Below are positions 1 to 12,700 of a stretch of DNA of 64,000 nt, piece after piece (position 1 is the first letter of the stretch; each line of letters opens with the position of its first letter). The position numbers and the translations under genes are program-made. This stretch comes from Turritopsis dohrnii. Lineage: Eukaryota; Cnidaria; Hydrozoa; Anthoathecata; Oceaniidae. The stretch covers positions 41,354 to 105,353 of the forward strand of contig BQMF02000794.1 of the NCBI GenBank assembly GCA_027922465.2. The letters are read 5' to 3'. The notes beneath the pieces were generated by a model. That model made no database searches. It was given only the letters and a program-made list of their open reading frames with translations, and was not told where the DNA came from.

Positions 1-3000
1 ACTTAAATTCCCTGATTTGTTCAAATAATTTCCTCTCAATTCTCTGTTTTTAAACTTCTTAAACCTTTCACAGTATTCATAATTTAAGAGGTAGCGTCGT
101 GAAAGCAGTTTCTTTAACGTTTTTAAACAGTGCTGTGAATTGTTGAAATGTGTCGATTTTGTCAACATAACAATTACTGTTCAACTAGAATACCAGAGCT
201 TCCTTTGTTTTTTTATGGGTGAATGGAAAGCAACGCTTTTTTTGTAAGCGACTGAATTTTTTCTCATACAATAATCGTGCGTTCTTACTTTTTGAGATGG
301 TATACAGCGTTTGTTTGTTTCAGCGTTTATATAATACAGTCGACACTCTCTTACTCGAATCTCGAAGGGCAAAACAAAGTCGTTTGACTTATGGAGAGTT
401 CGAGTTATAGAGAGTGATATTGCTAGGTTTTAGCTTGAAGGGACTTACTGATTCAGATCGAATTATGGAGAGTTCGAGTAATAGGAAGTCGAATTATTGA
501 GAGTCTACTGTATCGTTATTTATAATCTGTGTTTGTTGAAACTGTTGGTGTTACATGCAGCTGTTCTATAGCAAGATCAGGTTGTCCTTGTAAAAGGATG
601 CAATGGTGTCGCGGTTTTTTCACATAAATTGAAAAGCTCGTCGCTCAATGGTTTGGTTCAAAGGAATATGGATTTCTTGTTTGAATGTGATGTTTAAAAT
701 TAAGCTTGGAAGTGTTTGCAAAACTAATTATTTCTTCACAATAAAGATGAATCTCGATTTTTGTATTTGAAAAATTACTCAGGTAAAAATAAAATGAGAT
801 CCATTGCATTAAATAATCATTTTGTTTAAGGAAGGAATCAGAATTTTTTTTTGAAGAATTTCTGAACTACAAAAAATTCCCGTGTGAAATGTTTGGATGG
901 CTTAGATTGATGGTGTCAGTGGTTGTAGCATCTTTATAATGTGTTTGGAAATTATTTTCATTTCGTGGCCACACATGGGTGATTAAATGCAACCACTATT
1001 ACCCTATTGAGGGAGAAAATCTTATTTGTGGAGGTCTGTCCAAGTGTATGTCTTGTTTACACTATACTGTACTGTAATGAAAGGTACTTTTGAAGTTTTT
1101 TTGTTTTTTTTACAGCATTTCCAACATCATCATGAGTGTGAAAAAAGGAATGTCTTCCTTTAGTAAAATTAACAATATGGAATCTCTACTCAAAAAATTT
1201 AAATTAAAAGTTTGAAGTGTTGATGAAAGACTCTATCAACTTAATCAATATTGTAAAAAGGATTAACGTTAAAAGCGAGTTGACGAAAATCTACTTGCAT
1301 TTTTGCATGACTAACAAAATCTTCTCTTCTGCTGGCGAAAACACAGTGACGTTACAGCTCCCATCTTCTTTAGTGATTTATAGACTTGAATCGATTATTT
1401 GTAATGTAGTGTTTTTTCATGATGTCTCCTGTCTTAACTGACTGTATTATTCTTGCTACATTGTTGAAATTTTATCTTACTCACTCGTGATACGAGTTTT
1501 TTTGCCACGTTATTAAGTTTCTACTAATGTTATTTTCTAATAAATTTTCATTTGATTTTATATATTGAAACGAAGATGCAGCAAAAAGTGTGGGTATATT
1601 AACTCTGTTGCTAATTTCCTTAACTTCCGACCCGAACATCCGATTCAGCAGAAGTGGTTTCAGAGTGACCTCTGGCTTAATGAGAATGATGTTTCTCAAA
1701 GCATGAATTTTCTGTTGGGTTTTATATTACCAGACCCAAATGTTTTTTGTAAATATGGAAAATGGCGTTATCTTGGGTTTTGATTATTTGACAATTTTGT
1801 TATTAAAAAGGAGCTAGGTGAAAAGCTGTCAAGTCATTATCACACCATTTATGTCCGCAAATAAAATTTAAGAGAAGTTTTATTTTGTATTATGTCGTTG
1901 TATATCTGTTCTCCTTTATTTTGTTAAAATATGCAGCCATGAAAGGATACTAATATATTCGAAACAAAATTTTAAAAAGTGTACGTATGTCTGATGTAGG
2001 TTTATGTCTGATGTTCACTAGAAAGAAGCTTCGTGTAAATTTTTAAAGTTTTAAATATTGTTTCCAATATAATATTAGTATGTTTTCCTTTAATTCGGAA
2101 ATTTGGTTTTACAAACTGTGACATGGAAAACTTCCATTGAAATCAAAAACAAACAACTCGATAAAACGAAAACAAGACTCTTTTCGTCTTTAGATTTACT
2201 TGATGATTATTTGCATCCACAGTTTTCTGTTAAATCAATGCAAGGCCACTGTTTACGGAAGTTATTCCTGACAAACAGTTTGCTAAAGTGGGTTGATCCA
2301 GACTGTTTTTTAATCAGAGTGGATTTAGTTTGTTTGCTAGCTCGTGGAAATCATCTCTTTCATTCAAACTTAAAACTTTATAGACGGTTCACTAAGCTGA
2401 TGTTATGACAAATCGTATGAAGAAGCAAATCGTGTAATAACGCAAGAAAAAGCCATATCTAGATAATAGTATCCCTGTTAGTAGGAATATTAAGAACCTA
2501 TCAATCATGTTAATTAGTAGCTTAATGATTTTATTAACGAGTTTCCACACGGTTAGAGAGGTACTTAAGGTCAGAGATTGACATTAAGAATACCACGCAT
2601 TGAATTGAACGGATCGTTTCAAACAAAATATACAATGAAAGACGTAAACAGTTAAGAGTTGATAAAGAGCTATCAGCATTTTTGAATTCACATTAGTTAT
2701 TGGTAGGTGGTGAAGCTGAAAGGTTGGTATGACTGGACTTTAATTTGGATATAATGACCGATTTCTTTACTCGAAAATACTTTTACTCGATATGTGGAGA
2801 TGAAATTTAACATGGTGTTTTTACGGAGTTTAGATTAATGACTTTTTTCTTTATAAGCTTTGCATATGACTTTCGTGCGTGTCGAGGCGTTCTTTTGCGT
2901 CATCTATCGCTTGCAATGCCTTAACTTTGCATTCTTGAATACGTTTGTCACTCTACTTCCCGCGTATAGTGACAGTATGTGACATTCTTTCGTTGCGAAA

Positions 3001-4188
3001 TTTTTATCCAAAAGATTTGAAAACTTTTTTGTTTACAAATCAACAAGACGTTTCTAGCGAAAGAATAGTCACTTTGCATTCGACGTTTTAAAGTAATAAA
3101 AAATAATCTAGTTTTCTGTCATGTTTCTTATGTGACGTTGTCACGCTTAGAAATAATAAACGGCGTTTTTTGACGAATCCCACAAAAGGTGGAGCCAAAT
3201 AGAATGTCAAAAATACGGTGGACAAGCCGCTAAGTAGGGCGATTGTCTTTCAAAGAGGATGTCAAACTTCGTTTTAACTTTTAATGGCCAGGTTGTTTTG
3301 CAAACTTGAAAACATCTCATGTACAAAAGCACAAGCGATTTTTATGTGAGAATTATGATTGAGATCATCAAATCTGACGCAATTAAGATCGTTATCAGGG
3401 ATCATACTCGCAATGTATCAGAGAATTCATACGCTATTCATCGCTAGACGCTGCATGCTAATTTCGTTAAGATACTCCATTCTGATTGGTTCGTTCATTT
3501 ATCTGTTTATCATGTTAATTAGAGTGATCTTTGAAATCCTTTTTCTGATTTGAAAAATCATCAAATCTGTTTTTACTTTATTTTTTGGTAGTTATATCAA
3601 ATTTGAAGATTGGAGTAGTACTATCGATTTTAGTTTGTATATCCATGCCTTTGCATTGACACAGTTCATAGGTGGTCGAGAAGACACAGGATAATGATTC
3701 ATATGAGGAAAAATACGATCGCTTCGCATACTAGCTCCTTTCGCTGTTTTACAGGAATTCCGGTTACCGTGAAAATAGCTGTAAACGTTTTTGTCTTGTA
3801 TATAGTCTGAGGAAAATGTCTTGTTTATTTTTTGCGTATAGTTGTAATGACGTCACAGTTTCTTGTTGTCTGAACAGCAGGAGCGACCCGTGTTAGTGAT
3901 TAATAACACAGGGAAGATCTTCCGATATGTAAAGAAAGTCGTTTTTCAATGTATTCAGGAAATCAGACAGCTTTCCTTTTCTCCTCTGACTTTATCATTC
4001 TTGTGTATATTTTCAGAAAATTATAGAAGAGGATATTGGAACACAATTAGGTTTTTGAAAACTCAATCCTTTAACGGAAGTTGGTTACTTTTTTTCAGAT
4101 ATAACACAAGTTAACTCGCGAGAAAAAAAAAGATAAATTCACTTATTCGCATATTGGAACGTCTACGGAATACAGAATTCAAAACACG
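1..4188. other. Gene-poor left flank
   Basis: AT-rich sequence with only short open frames that show no recognisable domain, signal peptide or codon pattern. Apart from the MITE at 337-510 I see nothing I can name. It may contain the promoter of the LRR gene that starts at 4189, but no core element can be assigned with confidence. Confidence 0.5.
337..510. mobile_element. Mariner/pogo-like MITE
   Basis: A 174-bp element with inverted ends (CAGTCGACACTCTC at the left, GAGAGTCTACTG at the right) between TA dinucleotides at 335-336 and 511-512. The interior repeats phrases such as GAGAGTTCGAGT and TCGAATTAT. The TA target and CAGT start fit non-autonomous Tc1/mariner-pogo elements. A related copy lies at 8549-8718. 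Confidence 0.7.
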
Positions 4189-5550
4189 ATGTCGTTCATG
4201 GTTTTTTTCGTCAGTTTTATGTCGATAATCGTTTCAATAGTTGAATGCTGCCCTAGCCAGTGCGACTGTCGGGAAGGCAAGATGTATTGCGAGCGTGTAC
4301 GATTGACAACGAAAGACTTAAGAGACATGTATTTACCACCGAACATCAACGAGGTGCATTTCATCAGCAACGATTTAATGGAGATTTCCCAGGATGCTTT
4401 GAGAAATTTCAAAGAAGTCGACGTACTTGAGATTTCAAACAATGGCCTTAAGAACCTATCGAGTGGGATTTTCGTTGGTTTTAGCAACTTGAAGAATTTG
4501 ATCTTGAATGGTAATGAACTAACCGGGTTATCAGCAGACATGTTTAATGGGTTGATAAACTTGCGGCGGTTAGAGATACGAAGAAATAAAATTACAGAAC
4601 TACCTCCTGGAATCTTCAACAAGTTGTATTTTCTGCAGATAATTCGTCTCCAGAGTAACCGAATCCATACTATTCGCAATGGTGTTTTTACGAAGTTAAA
4701 ATGGCTGAGAGACATATGGTTGTCAGGTAACAAAATCACGACAGTAGAGGATGAAGCCTTTCAGAATCTCACCATGAATATATTGAGTTTGGCCGACAAC
4801 GAAATCAAAACGGTTCCAGTAACTGCTTTCAAGGGATTGTCGATAGCTAAAAAGATTCTATTGCTTTTGAATCCTCTGGACTGCGAATGCATTAATGCCA
4901 TGAATTACGCCGTTAATTTCAAACATCTGGCCAACAAAATATGGGGCTATTGCGCCACGCCAGATTACGCCAAAGAACAGCATGTGATGAGGGCGCATAT
5001 CAGTATGCTGTGCACGCTTTGTGATTTGAATCCATGTCAAAATGGCGGCAAATGTGTCGGAAACAAGACCCACGTGGAATGCAGATGCCCTGAAAAGTTT
5101 CGCGGTGATTCTTGTGAGGTAAGCATTTGCAACGACGAAGTCAAATATATCACCAAGATCGTACAAGTCCCTGGCAAAACCATCATTAAGTACGTTGACA
5201 AGGCAACCAACATCCCTATCAAACAAAACGTTGTAAATAGAACGGAATTTATTGTCGTTAAGGAAAACATAGTAAATGCTGACGATCAGCAAAAACTTAA
5301 AATACTTTATGCCATGTGCACCCTGGAATTTCTAGTTATTCTATGTTTGGTCGGCTATTTTGGATTGCAACGGTATAGAGACTTTAAACTTCGCAAAAAA
5401 TACGAACACGAAAAAAGCCGAAAGATCTTACTGAACATTCGTAACACGACAAACGCTAAGTTAGCGAAATCTCTTGCTCAAGAAGAGGGAAGTGAAGAAT
5501 TTCCTTTTGATGTGAAAAATATGCTGTTGAAAGGAGCTGTGCCAGTGTAG
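4189..5550 (+). CDS. LRR and EGF single-pass membrane protein
   Basis: An intact 453-residue single-exon gene. Residues 1-20 form a hydrophobic signal peptide. A cysteine-rich LRR N-cap follows (CPSQCDC near 21-27), then about seven leucine-rich repeats (residues 50-225, pattern LxxLxLxxNxL), a C-cap (NPLDCEC onward), one EGF-like domain near residues 280-310 (CxxNPCQNGGKC, then CRCPEKFRGDSC), a stalk with predicted N-glycosylation sites, a transmembrane helix near 375-395 and a basic then acidic cytoplasmic tail of about 60 residues. The layout is that of a type I cell-surface adhesion or receptor protein. I do not recognise a specific orthologue. The start is the first ATG in frame and opens directly on the signal peptide. 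An AATAAA lies 106 bases after the stop. Confidence 0.9.
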   Translation: MSFMVFFVSFMSIIVSIVECCPSQCDCREGKMYCERVRLTTKDLRDMYLPPNINEVHFISNDLMEISQDALRNFKEVDVLEISNNGLKNLSSGIFVGFSNLKNLILNGNELTGLSADMFNGLINLRRLEIRRNKITELPPGIFNKLYFLQIIRLQSNRIHTIRNGVFTKLKWLRDIWLSGNKITTVEDEAFQNLTMNILSLADNEIKTVPVTAFKGLSIAKKILLLLNPLDCECINAMNYAVNFKHLANKIWGYCATPDYAKEQHVMRAHISMLCTLCDLNPCQNGGKCVGNKTHVECRCPEKFRGDSCEVSICNDEVKYITKIVQVPGKTIIKYVDKATNIPIKQNVVNRTEFIVVKENIVNADDQQKLKILYAMCTLEFLVILCLVGYFGLQRYRDFKLRKKYEHEKSRKILLNIRNTTNAKLAKSLAQEEGSEEFPFDVKNMLLKGAVPV

Positions 5551-5655
5551 ATAGGCTTTTAGCAATATCTGAAGGTAAATGGGTAGAGGTTGAAAGCCTT
5601 CACGTAGAAGAGGATATTTTCATGACCAAGAAAGAATGAAAACGGTATTGTTTCC

Positions 5656-5661
5656 AATAAA
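5656..5661 (+). promoter_or_regulatory. Candidate polyadenylation signal of the LRR gene
   Basis: Canonical AATAAA hexamer, 106 bases after the stop codon of the LRR/EGF gene and on the same strand. No cleavage data, so this is a positional inference. Confidence 0.45.
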
Positions 5662-6621
5662 ACTGAAAAAGGAAAAGTACTGACTCAAAAACAGTCGCCA
5701 ACAGAAATCGTATGCCGTAAGAATTGTTCAAGGAGAATCCGCTGGAGGCTTCATACAAAGAGAAGACAATTTTTTATTCTGACGGAAGTGATTTTCACAG
5801 AAACCATTAGAAATGATGTACAGTTTTTTTAGCTATTTTAGGTACATTTATTTATTTCCAATTTTTATTTTGGTGCATATGTTATGCTGGTCTGTAATTT
5901 ATAAAAGTTTTTACTTTTTCGTGTCAACTTGTGGTCATGTGATTTATCATTCAAAATGACAGCAATTAAATCTTTACTTTAAAATTTGTCATGTGTAATT
6001 GCAGGATTTAGATAAATTACATTGTGCGTTCGACCACAGCTCAGTTTTAACGTTTCCTTTTAAGGATTAGGACTTTCGCAACAACTGGAAATAGTTGGGG
6101 TTTTTTTTATCAGCAGCGTTCAAGAAAAATTCCATCTTAAATGTTTTTGGAGTTTTTTTTATTCACAAACGAGATTGATTTTGAATTTGTGGAACAAATC
6201 GAATTTTGATGACAATGCGGTTTTCGTGATGATTTCCCAAATTTTTGGTTGCCATAGCAATTAATTTGTTTGTGTCAGTTACGTTCTATTTATAGATCAA
6301 AGCAGAGAAGGGAAAAACTGGCAACTATTTTATTTACTTTTGTTTTCCATGAGAGACCCAACCTTTCCCGAATCTCAATGGCGTCACGAGTATTTTATCA
6401 GACCATCATGGCCTCGTTCTGGTGTGTTGTTGATTCGCATAACTCGAATTTGAATAGCTTATTCTAAAAGGAATATTTATCAAAGTTTTTCTACAGAAAT
6501 TTTGTTTATATTATAGAGATGTATCATAAGAACGTTGTACATTAATGCTGACGATGCAAAAATATTTTGCCTCTTCTCTACGTAGTTTACCCTGTGACCT
6601 CTCGGATTTTTTTGGGTCCAT

Positions 6622-6703
6622 TTACCGCGGGTTATAGGTTATTTTACCGCGGGTTATAGGTTATTTTACCGCGGGTTATAGGTTATTTTATCGCGGGTTA
6701 AAG
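6622..6703. repeat. 23-bp minisatellite, about 3.5 copies
   Basis: Direct tandem repetition of a 23-bp unit containing ACCGCGGGTTATAGG; the last copy has ATCGCGGG. No gene overlaps it. Confidence 0.85.
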
Positions 6704-7975
6704 TTGAGTTTAAGTACCAAATCACTCGCCATTTTTTAAAAGCCGACTTTTTCTTCCCGACACTGGTGTCAGTGATAATGAGTTTCAAAATATTGAAATA
6801 GAACCTCGTTCCTAGGTCTTTTAGTGGATTGACTATAACCGATGAACAGACCATTACTGAGTCTAACAGGCATTCAAGTTATTGTGCAGTTGTCAGGATA
6901 TGGATAGGGTAGAAATTCATCAAGTCTACGTTCAGACATTGGGGTGTGGGCTGCAAAATGTATCTGTTTTATTTACTTATACTTACTCTTCAGATCTGAT
7001 AGAGTTGTTATCAATGAGAGTTCTGCGAAGAAAGTTCTGCGGTATCAAAAACCAGGACTCGCTTTAACTGCCCAAGAGTCCTTAACCTGACACTGTTGTA
7101 CTCACTGATATGACTAGGTCAAGTATATTTCCTTCTGCTTGCTCCAGCCATTATCTACGGTCATAGATTGTAAGATTTTTTTATCCATTGGCGAAATAAA
7201 AATAAACAAATATTTCTCAACAGGTGAAGTGACGTCAACATTAGCCTGTGTAGTATTAAAAAAAAAAAAAACGTTTTGAAGCAAGCAATTTGCTAGTACA
7301 TTTTATAGTAGTGCATAAAAAATGTATGCTGCTATGTTGAGGCACGGTGCATGCTGCATCAAAAAGAGTACGTGCGCCATCTTCCAGTAATTAAAAAATA
7401 GATAAATCAAAGTATTTCATGATTGCGAGGCAAGATAAATGCCGAAATTTATTCAGCCACACACAAAATGGAACAATGGGGCAGGTTAAGGCTATGCCTC
7501 GTTCTTTCAGATTATTTTAAGAAGGTTTAACCGAGAAGTTTGATGCTTTTAAATTGTAAGATGAACACAGTCTAAAATCGTGGCATTTAACACATTTACA
7601 CCTTCCGTTTTTACGCGTTCAAATAAAATAAACCCATCAATCGAAGAGTCAAGTGGTTGGTCGTGTTATCACATTTTTACTGGCTATCAAGTATGACATT
7701 AAGCTGACCGTTTGCCAAAACATGCAATCAAAAACATTTCATCGTCGTAATCAAATATCGATAAGTAGGTATTTTTGATTGCCAAAGTTTTGCAATTTCC
7801 ATGAGAAGCGGACATTTGACGCGTCTTCTATAATTGGAATGATTACTTGCCAGAGGCAATGTGTCTAAACCCATCCTCTGGGCATTCATAATAGCTACAT
7901 AATACCATACGGTGGAGAGAAATAGCCAAGTCTCCTACAAACTAGTTAACTTCACAACATAGTATGTGGCCAGTA

Positions 7976-8062
7976 ACAAATTCGTAGAATAATCACTGCG
8001 AAGAAGTGCATTTCTATAGAAATTAACACATTATCTCAATAAAAATGCTCTCCATCGTATTG
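7976..8062. repeat. Dispersed fold-back repeat, copy A
   Basis: About 85 bp with the core TTTCTATAGAAAT flanked by an ACTGCGAAGAAGTGC side and an AATAAAAATGCTCTCC side. The same family occurs at 8443, 9480, 16025 and 16637. Copies A and D read in one direction, B, C and E in the other. Confidence 0.7.
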
Positions 8063-8442
8063 ACTTTTTGATGAGTTTGCCAGCTAGATAGATATTCATG
8101 TTTTGTTTATTCCTGTTCCTGACTTCAAACTGACGTCATAAAAACATGTGTGTTTTGCATGCCACTTTGTTTCAAGTGGAAAACAAGATTTTGAGAGTAA
8201 CGATAATAATATCCGATAATGAAATCCGAACAAGATTAGAATATAATTTTTAAATCGGAACTTCAGGTCAAACGCAACTGAAAACGAAACTATCATCAAA
8301 AGTTCACGGTCAAAACCTAAGTAAATATGTTTGATAAAATCAAGTTGAGTATTGCTTATGTCTCGTTTTTTCAAACCTTTTTGGAAGACTTCTAAACAAA
8401 AAGTTTAATCTCAACTTCGTAATGTATAAACTCCTACAGGGG

Positions 8443-8520
8443 ATATGCGATGAAAAGCATTTTCATTGAAAAAGTGCAAATATTTCTATAAAAATGTACT
8501 CCTTCGCAGCGATCTCATCA
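8443..8520. repeat. Dispersed fold-back repeat, copy B
   Basis: Inverted relative to copy A: AAGCATTTTCATTGAAAAAG, then TTTCTATAAAAATGTACTCC, then TTCGCAGCG. Confidence 0.65.
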
Positions 8521-8548
8521 ACTCCTAAAAGGGGTAGTGCTGAAACTA

Positions 8549-8718
8549 CAGTCAACTGTCTCCAACTCGAACAGCCAGTGGGGGCGAAGAAAACGTTCGA
8601 TTTATGGAAAGATCGAATGACGGAGGTTCATTCACATGTGAAGTGATCATGAAATTAGTTCGAATTAGAGATAGTTCGAATTATGGAAGTTCGATTTATA
8701 GAGGTTCGACTATAACTG
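8549..8718. mobile_element. Mariner/pogo-like MITE, second copy
   Basis: A 170-bp element flanked by TA (8547-8548 and 8719-8720), with inverted ends beginning CAGTCAACTGTCTCC and an interior rich in TTCGAATTATGG and TTCGATTTATAG phrases. Same family as 337-510 by end sequence and interior phrasing. Confidence 0.7.
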
Positions 8719-9479
8719 TAAATGATAAATTTTTAAGGGCATGCGCCGAACGCCATGGTACGAAGCTTGTGTAAAACTTCTTCGGGTCATGAACGTTCGT
8801 GCCTCCTTTAAAAACTTTCATCATTTCGAGAGTGGGAATTGTTAGACAATAAAATATACTCGTAATTCAAAACTATGATCACTTCGGAATAATTTGCAGA
8901 CGAGCTGTTAAAAAGAAACGTTTACAATATATACGAACACTATCATCGCAAATATACTTTCTCTAATTAGCGCCCACCCTCCTCTTTAAAACGCCCCATA
9001 AATTCTAGAAATTTGTAATAAGTGCCCCGTTCCCACCCTTTTCAAAATTATATAGATCTATAAATATATACTCTGTGTCGTGTACAAACTTATGTTCAAT
9101 TCTAAAATTCAATAGACAGGAATAGTATGAATTAAGTGCGATGGTTCTGAGAGGTTCTTTTGTAAATCGCTTCTCTTCGTTTTTAAAGTCAATGGAAAAT
9201 CAATGGAAAAATAATGGAAGAATCTTCATTTTGGGTTTAATTCCCCCTTTCATTTTCAAACATGAAATGCTTTTTTCGATCTTCAGAAAAAGAAGAGAGA
9301 AAAAAAGAAACAACTTTTTAAATTTTGTTGCAGACAGATTTCTATATTTCGTTGTAATATTTAATCCATTAGGCTGGGACTTATTTATTCCGCAGTTTTG
9401 AGGCTATTTTTTTTGACAAGGTTCGTTTAGAATTCAAATACTCTCATATAACACAAGATAAATGTCCCATTTGGCAAAC

Positions 9480-9550
9480 TCGTCAAAAAAACCCCACTGC
9501 GATGAAAAAGTGTGTTTATTTCTATAGGAATGCACTCATTCGCAGGGACT
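9480..9550. repeat. Dispersed fold-back repeat, copy C
   Basis: Same family as 7976-8062, inverted orientation: ACTGCGATGAAAAAGTGTG, TTTCTATAGGAATGCACTC, ATTCGCAGGG. Confidence 0.65.
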
Positions 9551-9762
9551 TTTCCACACATTTGCCAGCAGGGCATATAACAATATCAGAACTAATATGT
9601 AACAATTTAAAAACTATTTTCTTGCAGTGATGGGGCGCCAAAATCGATTAAGGTGACAAATATTACAATATATTAAATATTATATTATTGAGAATCAAGA
9701 TGTATAACCACCAGTTTTTCTCCAATACCGGGCTTTAATCGGAATTCCCGGTTTTTTCTTGT

Positions 9763-12700
9763 TCATTGGTTAAAGAGGTCATCGAGAATATCATCGAGAT
9801 ATGGAAATAAATTGCTGTCTGCTTCATTAGAAACCGTGGATGTTCGTACATCTGTTTCTAAGCCAACAACTGAACCTTCCCCCGCCAAATTTTTGTCTTT
9901 CAGTTGCTTCGTTGCATCATCGTGGAGTTGGGATTCGGTCGATTTTGGAGGTTGCCCTGGTAACGAATCATTTGCTTTGCTCTCCATTTCCGATGTTTTT
10001 TTAGAAAGTTCGTCCAGTTTTTCTTGAGTGACCCGTTTCTTAAATAAATCTCGGAAGGTGGAGTTTTGACCGTCCGGTTTGCTTTTGGAAAATATCTTTC
10101 GCAACTTTTCAAAGTTTTCTTCGATAGATTTCACTATTTCCTGCTCGCAGTTAGTTTCAGTTGAAGTGATCATGGTTTCTGGGCCAGTTGTGCTATCCGG
10201 TTGTTGCTCTCTGTCGTTGTGTGCCGTTTCAGGCAGTTCGTCGGGTGTTTCGGATGAAATATCGGGTTTCTTTCCCAAAGAAGAAGAAATTTGGTCCGAA
10301 TCATCAGCATCGCTATCCAGACATATAACAATAGTTTTTGAATCTGACGAACGGGGTGAGGTATTTGTACCGAGTTTATTTGGTGAGCTTGGCGCCTTGG
10401 CTGAACATGGTACGGAATTTTTACCGAGTTCGTTTTCATTTCCGCGTTGGAACTTTACGATATCCTTCCGTCGAATCTTGAAACTGGTTCCGTCAGCTGG
10501 CCTTACTTCGAAGCCGCCATTTCGTAGCACGACTAATTTGCCACTGATGACATCAGATTTCATGGCTATACAATGTTTAATGGCGTCTTTATTACGATGT
10601 ATGTAATCTCGAACTTCGCACGGAACACCTTTATCAGGTAGGAAAAGACAATCTTTCACGCTGCACGGACTTCGTAACAGCTGCTCAGAATTTACATCGG
10701 GCTTGGAAATTCTACTTTCGGAAACTTCATTCCCATCTCTGACATCCTGAATTTTAAAACAATCGGAATCGACTTTCCTGGTTTCGTCTAACGGTGTTGT
10801 GGAAAATAAAGGACGAGACGTTGTATGAGGCGTTATATCAAGCGGGAGGTTGGGAATGGTCGCAGATTGAGGCGTAGTTGTCGATGTAGCCTCACTTTCG
10901 TCTAGATCATCAATGACGATTGGTGTTGCACTACACCCTCCAACAGCAGGTGGCTGACTTGAGATGAGCTTTTTGCGGAGCCGACTGTTGGATTCGGTTG
11001 ACGGTCTTTTCCGATAATCATTGATTCGCAAGGTGGTGGGCGTAGACGCCCGCAAGGTGGTGGGTATAGACGCCTGTAAGGTACAGGGTGTAGACGTCGG
11101 CACATGCAATGAGCGAATGTTTGATACAACAAAATCTGGTCTGGGCGCAAAAATAGGGTTCGCTGGAGGCGTTGCATTAAGCGGATGCAATGGGCGGTTG
11201 AGGAAGATTGGATGATTGGAAGATTGAGGCGTGGTTTTGCGCTGTGATCGTTGCATCGCTTCAAACCATTTGTTAACAAAAACTAGCAGGCGAAACTTGG
11301 GCGCAGGATCTAGCATGATCTTGTTTAATAGCTGTTTGAACCACCAGTAGTCAGTTCTAGCGGGCGTCGACAGAGATAGGGCGGAGTTCAACGCTGGTCC
11401 ATGGTGATTCATTATATGTGAGGTTAAAAATCGCATGAAAGAACTGAGAAGCGAAAAGGTTCTCTGCTGAAGATCATCAATTGGAATCAATGGCAAACGT
11501 TTTGTTAAAATCTCCTTGATGACCGAATGAAGGATAGCATATTGTTTATCGGCAAGATAAGTAGGGGAACCAGAAAGATCCTTGGTCAAAAGGTGAAAGT
11601 CCCTGAAGATTTGCCAGAGTATCTGAAAGCTATCCGCATTCGGGGGTTTCGATCTAGGGATGGCTCCGGGTTGTATATTAGGTGATTGAATCACTATCCT
11701 TTGCAAGCAAGCAAGCGGGGGAATTCCGGCTGCCGGCGTATTGTTTCCAAAGTCTTGAGCAGCTGAAAAGTGGCTGGTCGCGATGTTAACGTCAGGAAAA
11801 GCGCTCTGCCGGTTGACACCGGCAAAACTTTGCGATCCGTAGAAACCATTTTGCGCAACAGGCAAAGCAGCACAGTTCACAGGAAAGGTATTATTTGGTG
11901 TCACGTTACTTGCACAAGCGATATTTGGCGTCACGTTACTTGGAAAAGCGATATTTGGTGTCACATTACTCAAAAGAGCGACATTTCGTGTCACGTTCCT
12001 TGCAGAAGCGATATTTGGTGTCATGTTATGCGACAGAGGGATATTTCGTGTCAAGTTCCTTGCAGAAGCGATATTTGGCGTCACGTTACTCGAAAGAGCG
12101 ATATTTGGTGTCACGTTACTCGAAAGAGCGATATTTGGTGTCATGTTACTCGAAAGAGCGATATTTGGTGTCATGTCACTCGAAAGAGCGGTATCTGGTG
12201 TCACGTTACTTGCTGAAGTGATATTTGGTGTCATGTTACTTGCAGAAGCGATATTTGGTGTCACGTTACTCGAAATAACGATATTTGGTGTCATGTTACT
12301 CGAAAGAGCGATATTTGGTGTCATGTCACTCGAAAGAGCGGTATCTGGTGTCACGTTACTTGCTGAAGTGATATTTGGTGTCATGTTACTTGCAGAAGCG
12401 ATATTTGGTGTCACGTTACTCGAAATAACGATATTTGGCGTCACGTTACTCGAAAGAGCGATATTTGGTGTCATGTCACTCGAAAGAGCGGTATCTGGTG
12501 TCACGTTACTTGCTGAAGTGATATTTGGTGTCATGTTACTTGTAGAAGCGATATTTGGTGTCACGTTACTCGAAATAACGATATTTGGTGTCATGTTACT
12601 CGAAAGAGCGGTATTTGGTGTCACGTTATTCGAAAGAGCGATATTTTGTGTCATGTTGCTCGAAATAACGATATTTGGTGTCATGTTACTCGAAAGAGCG

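Larger units (their letters stand above)
5662..9733. other. Intergenic region with small repeats
   Basis: About 4 kb without a recognisable gene. It holds a 23-bp minisatellite (6622-6703), a poly-A tract near 7258-7271, fold-back repeats (7976-8062, 8443-8520, 9480-9550), a MITE (8549-8718) and GC-richer traces near 8965-9040 (phrases such as TTAGCGCCC) that recall the MITE at 14925-15243. Open frames here are short and look random. Confidence 0.5.
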
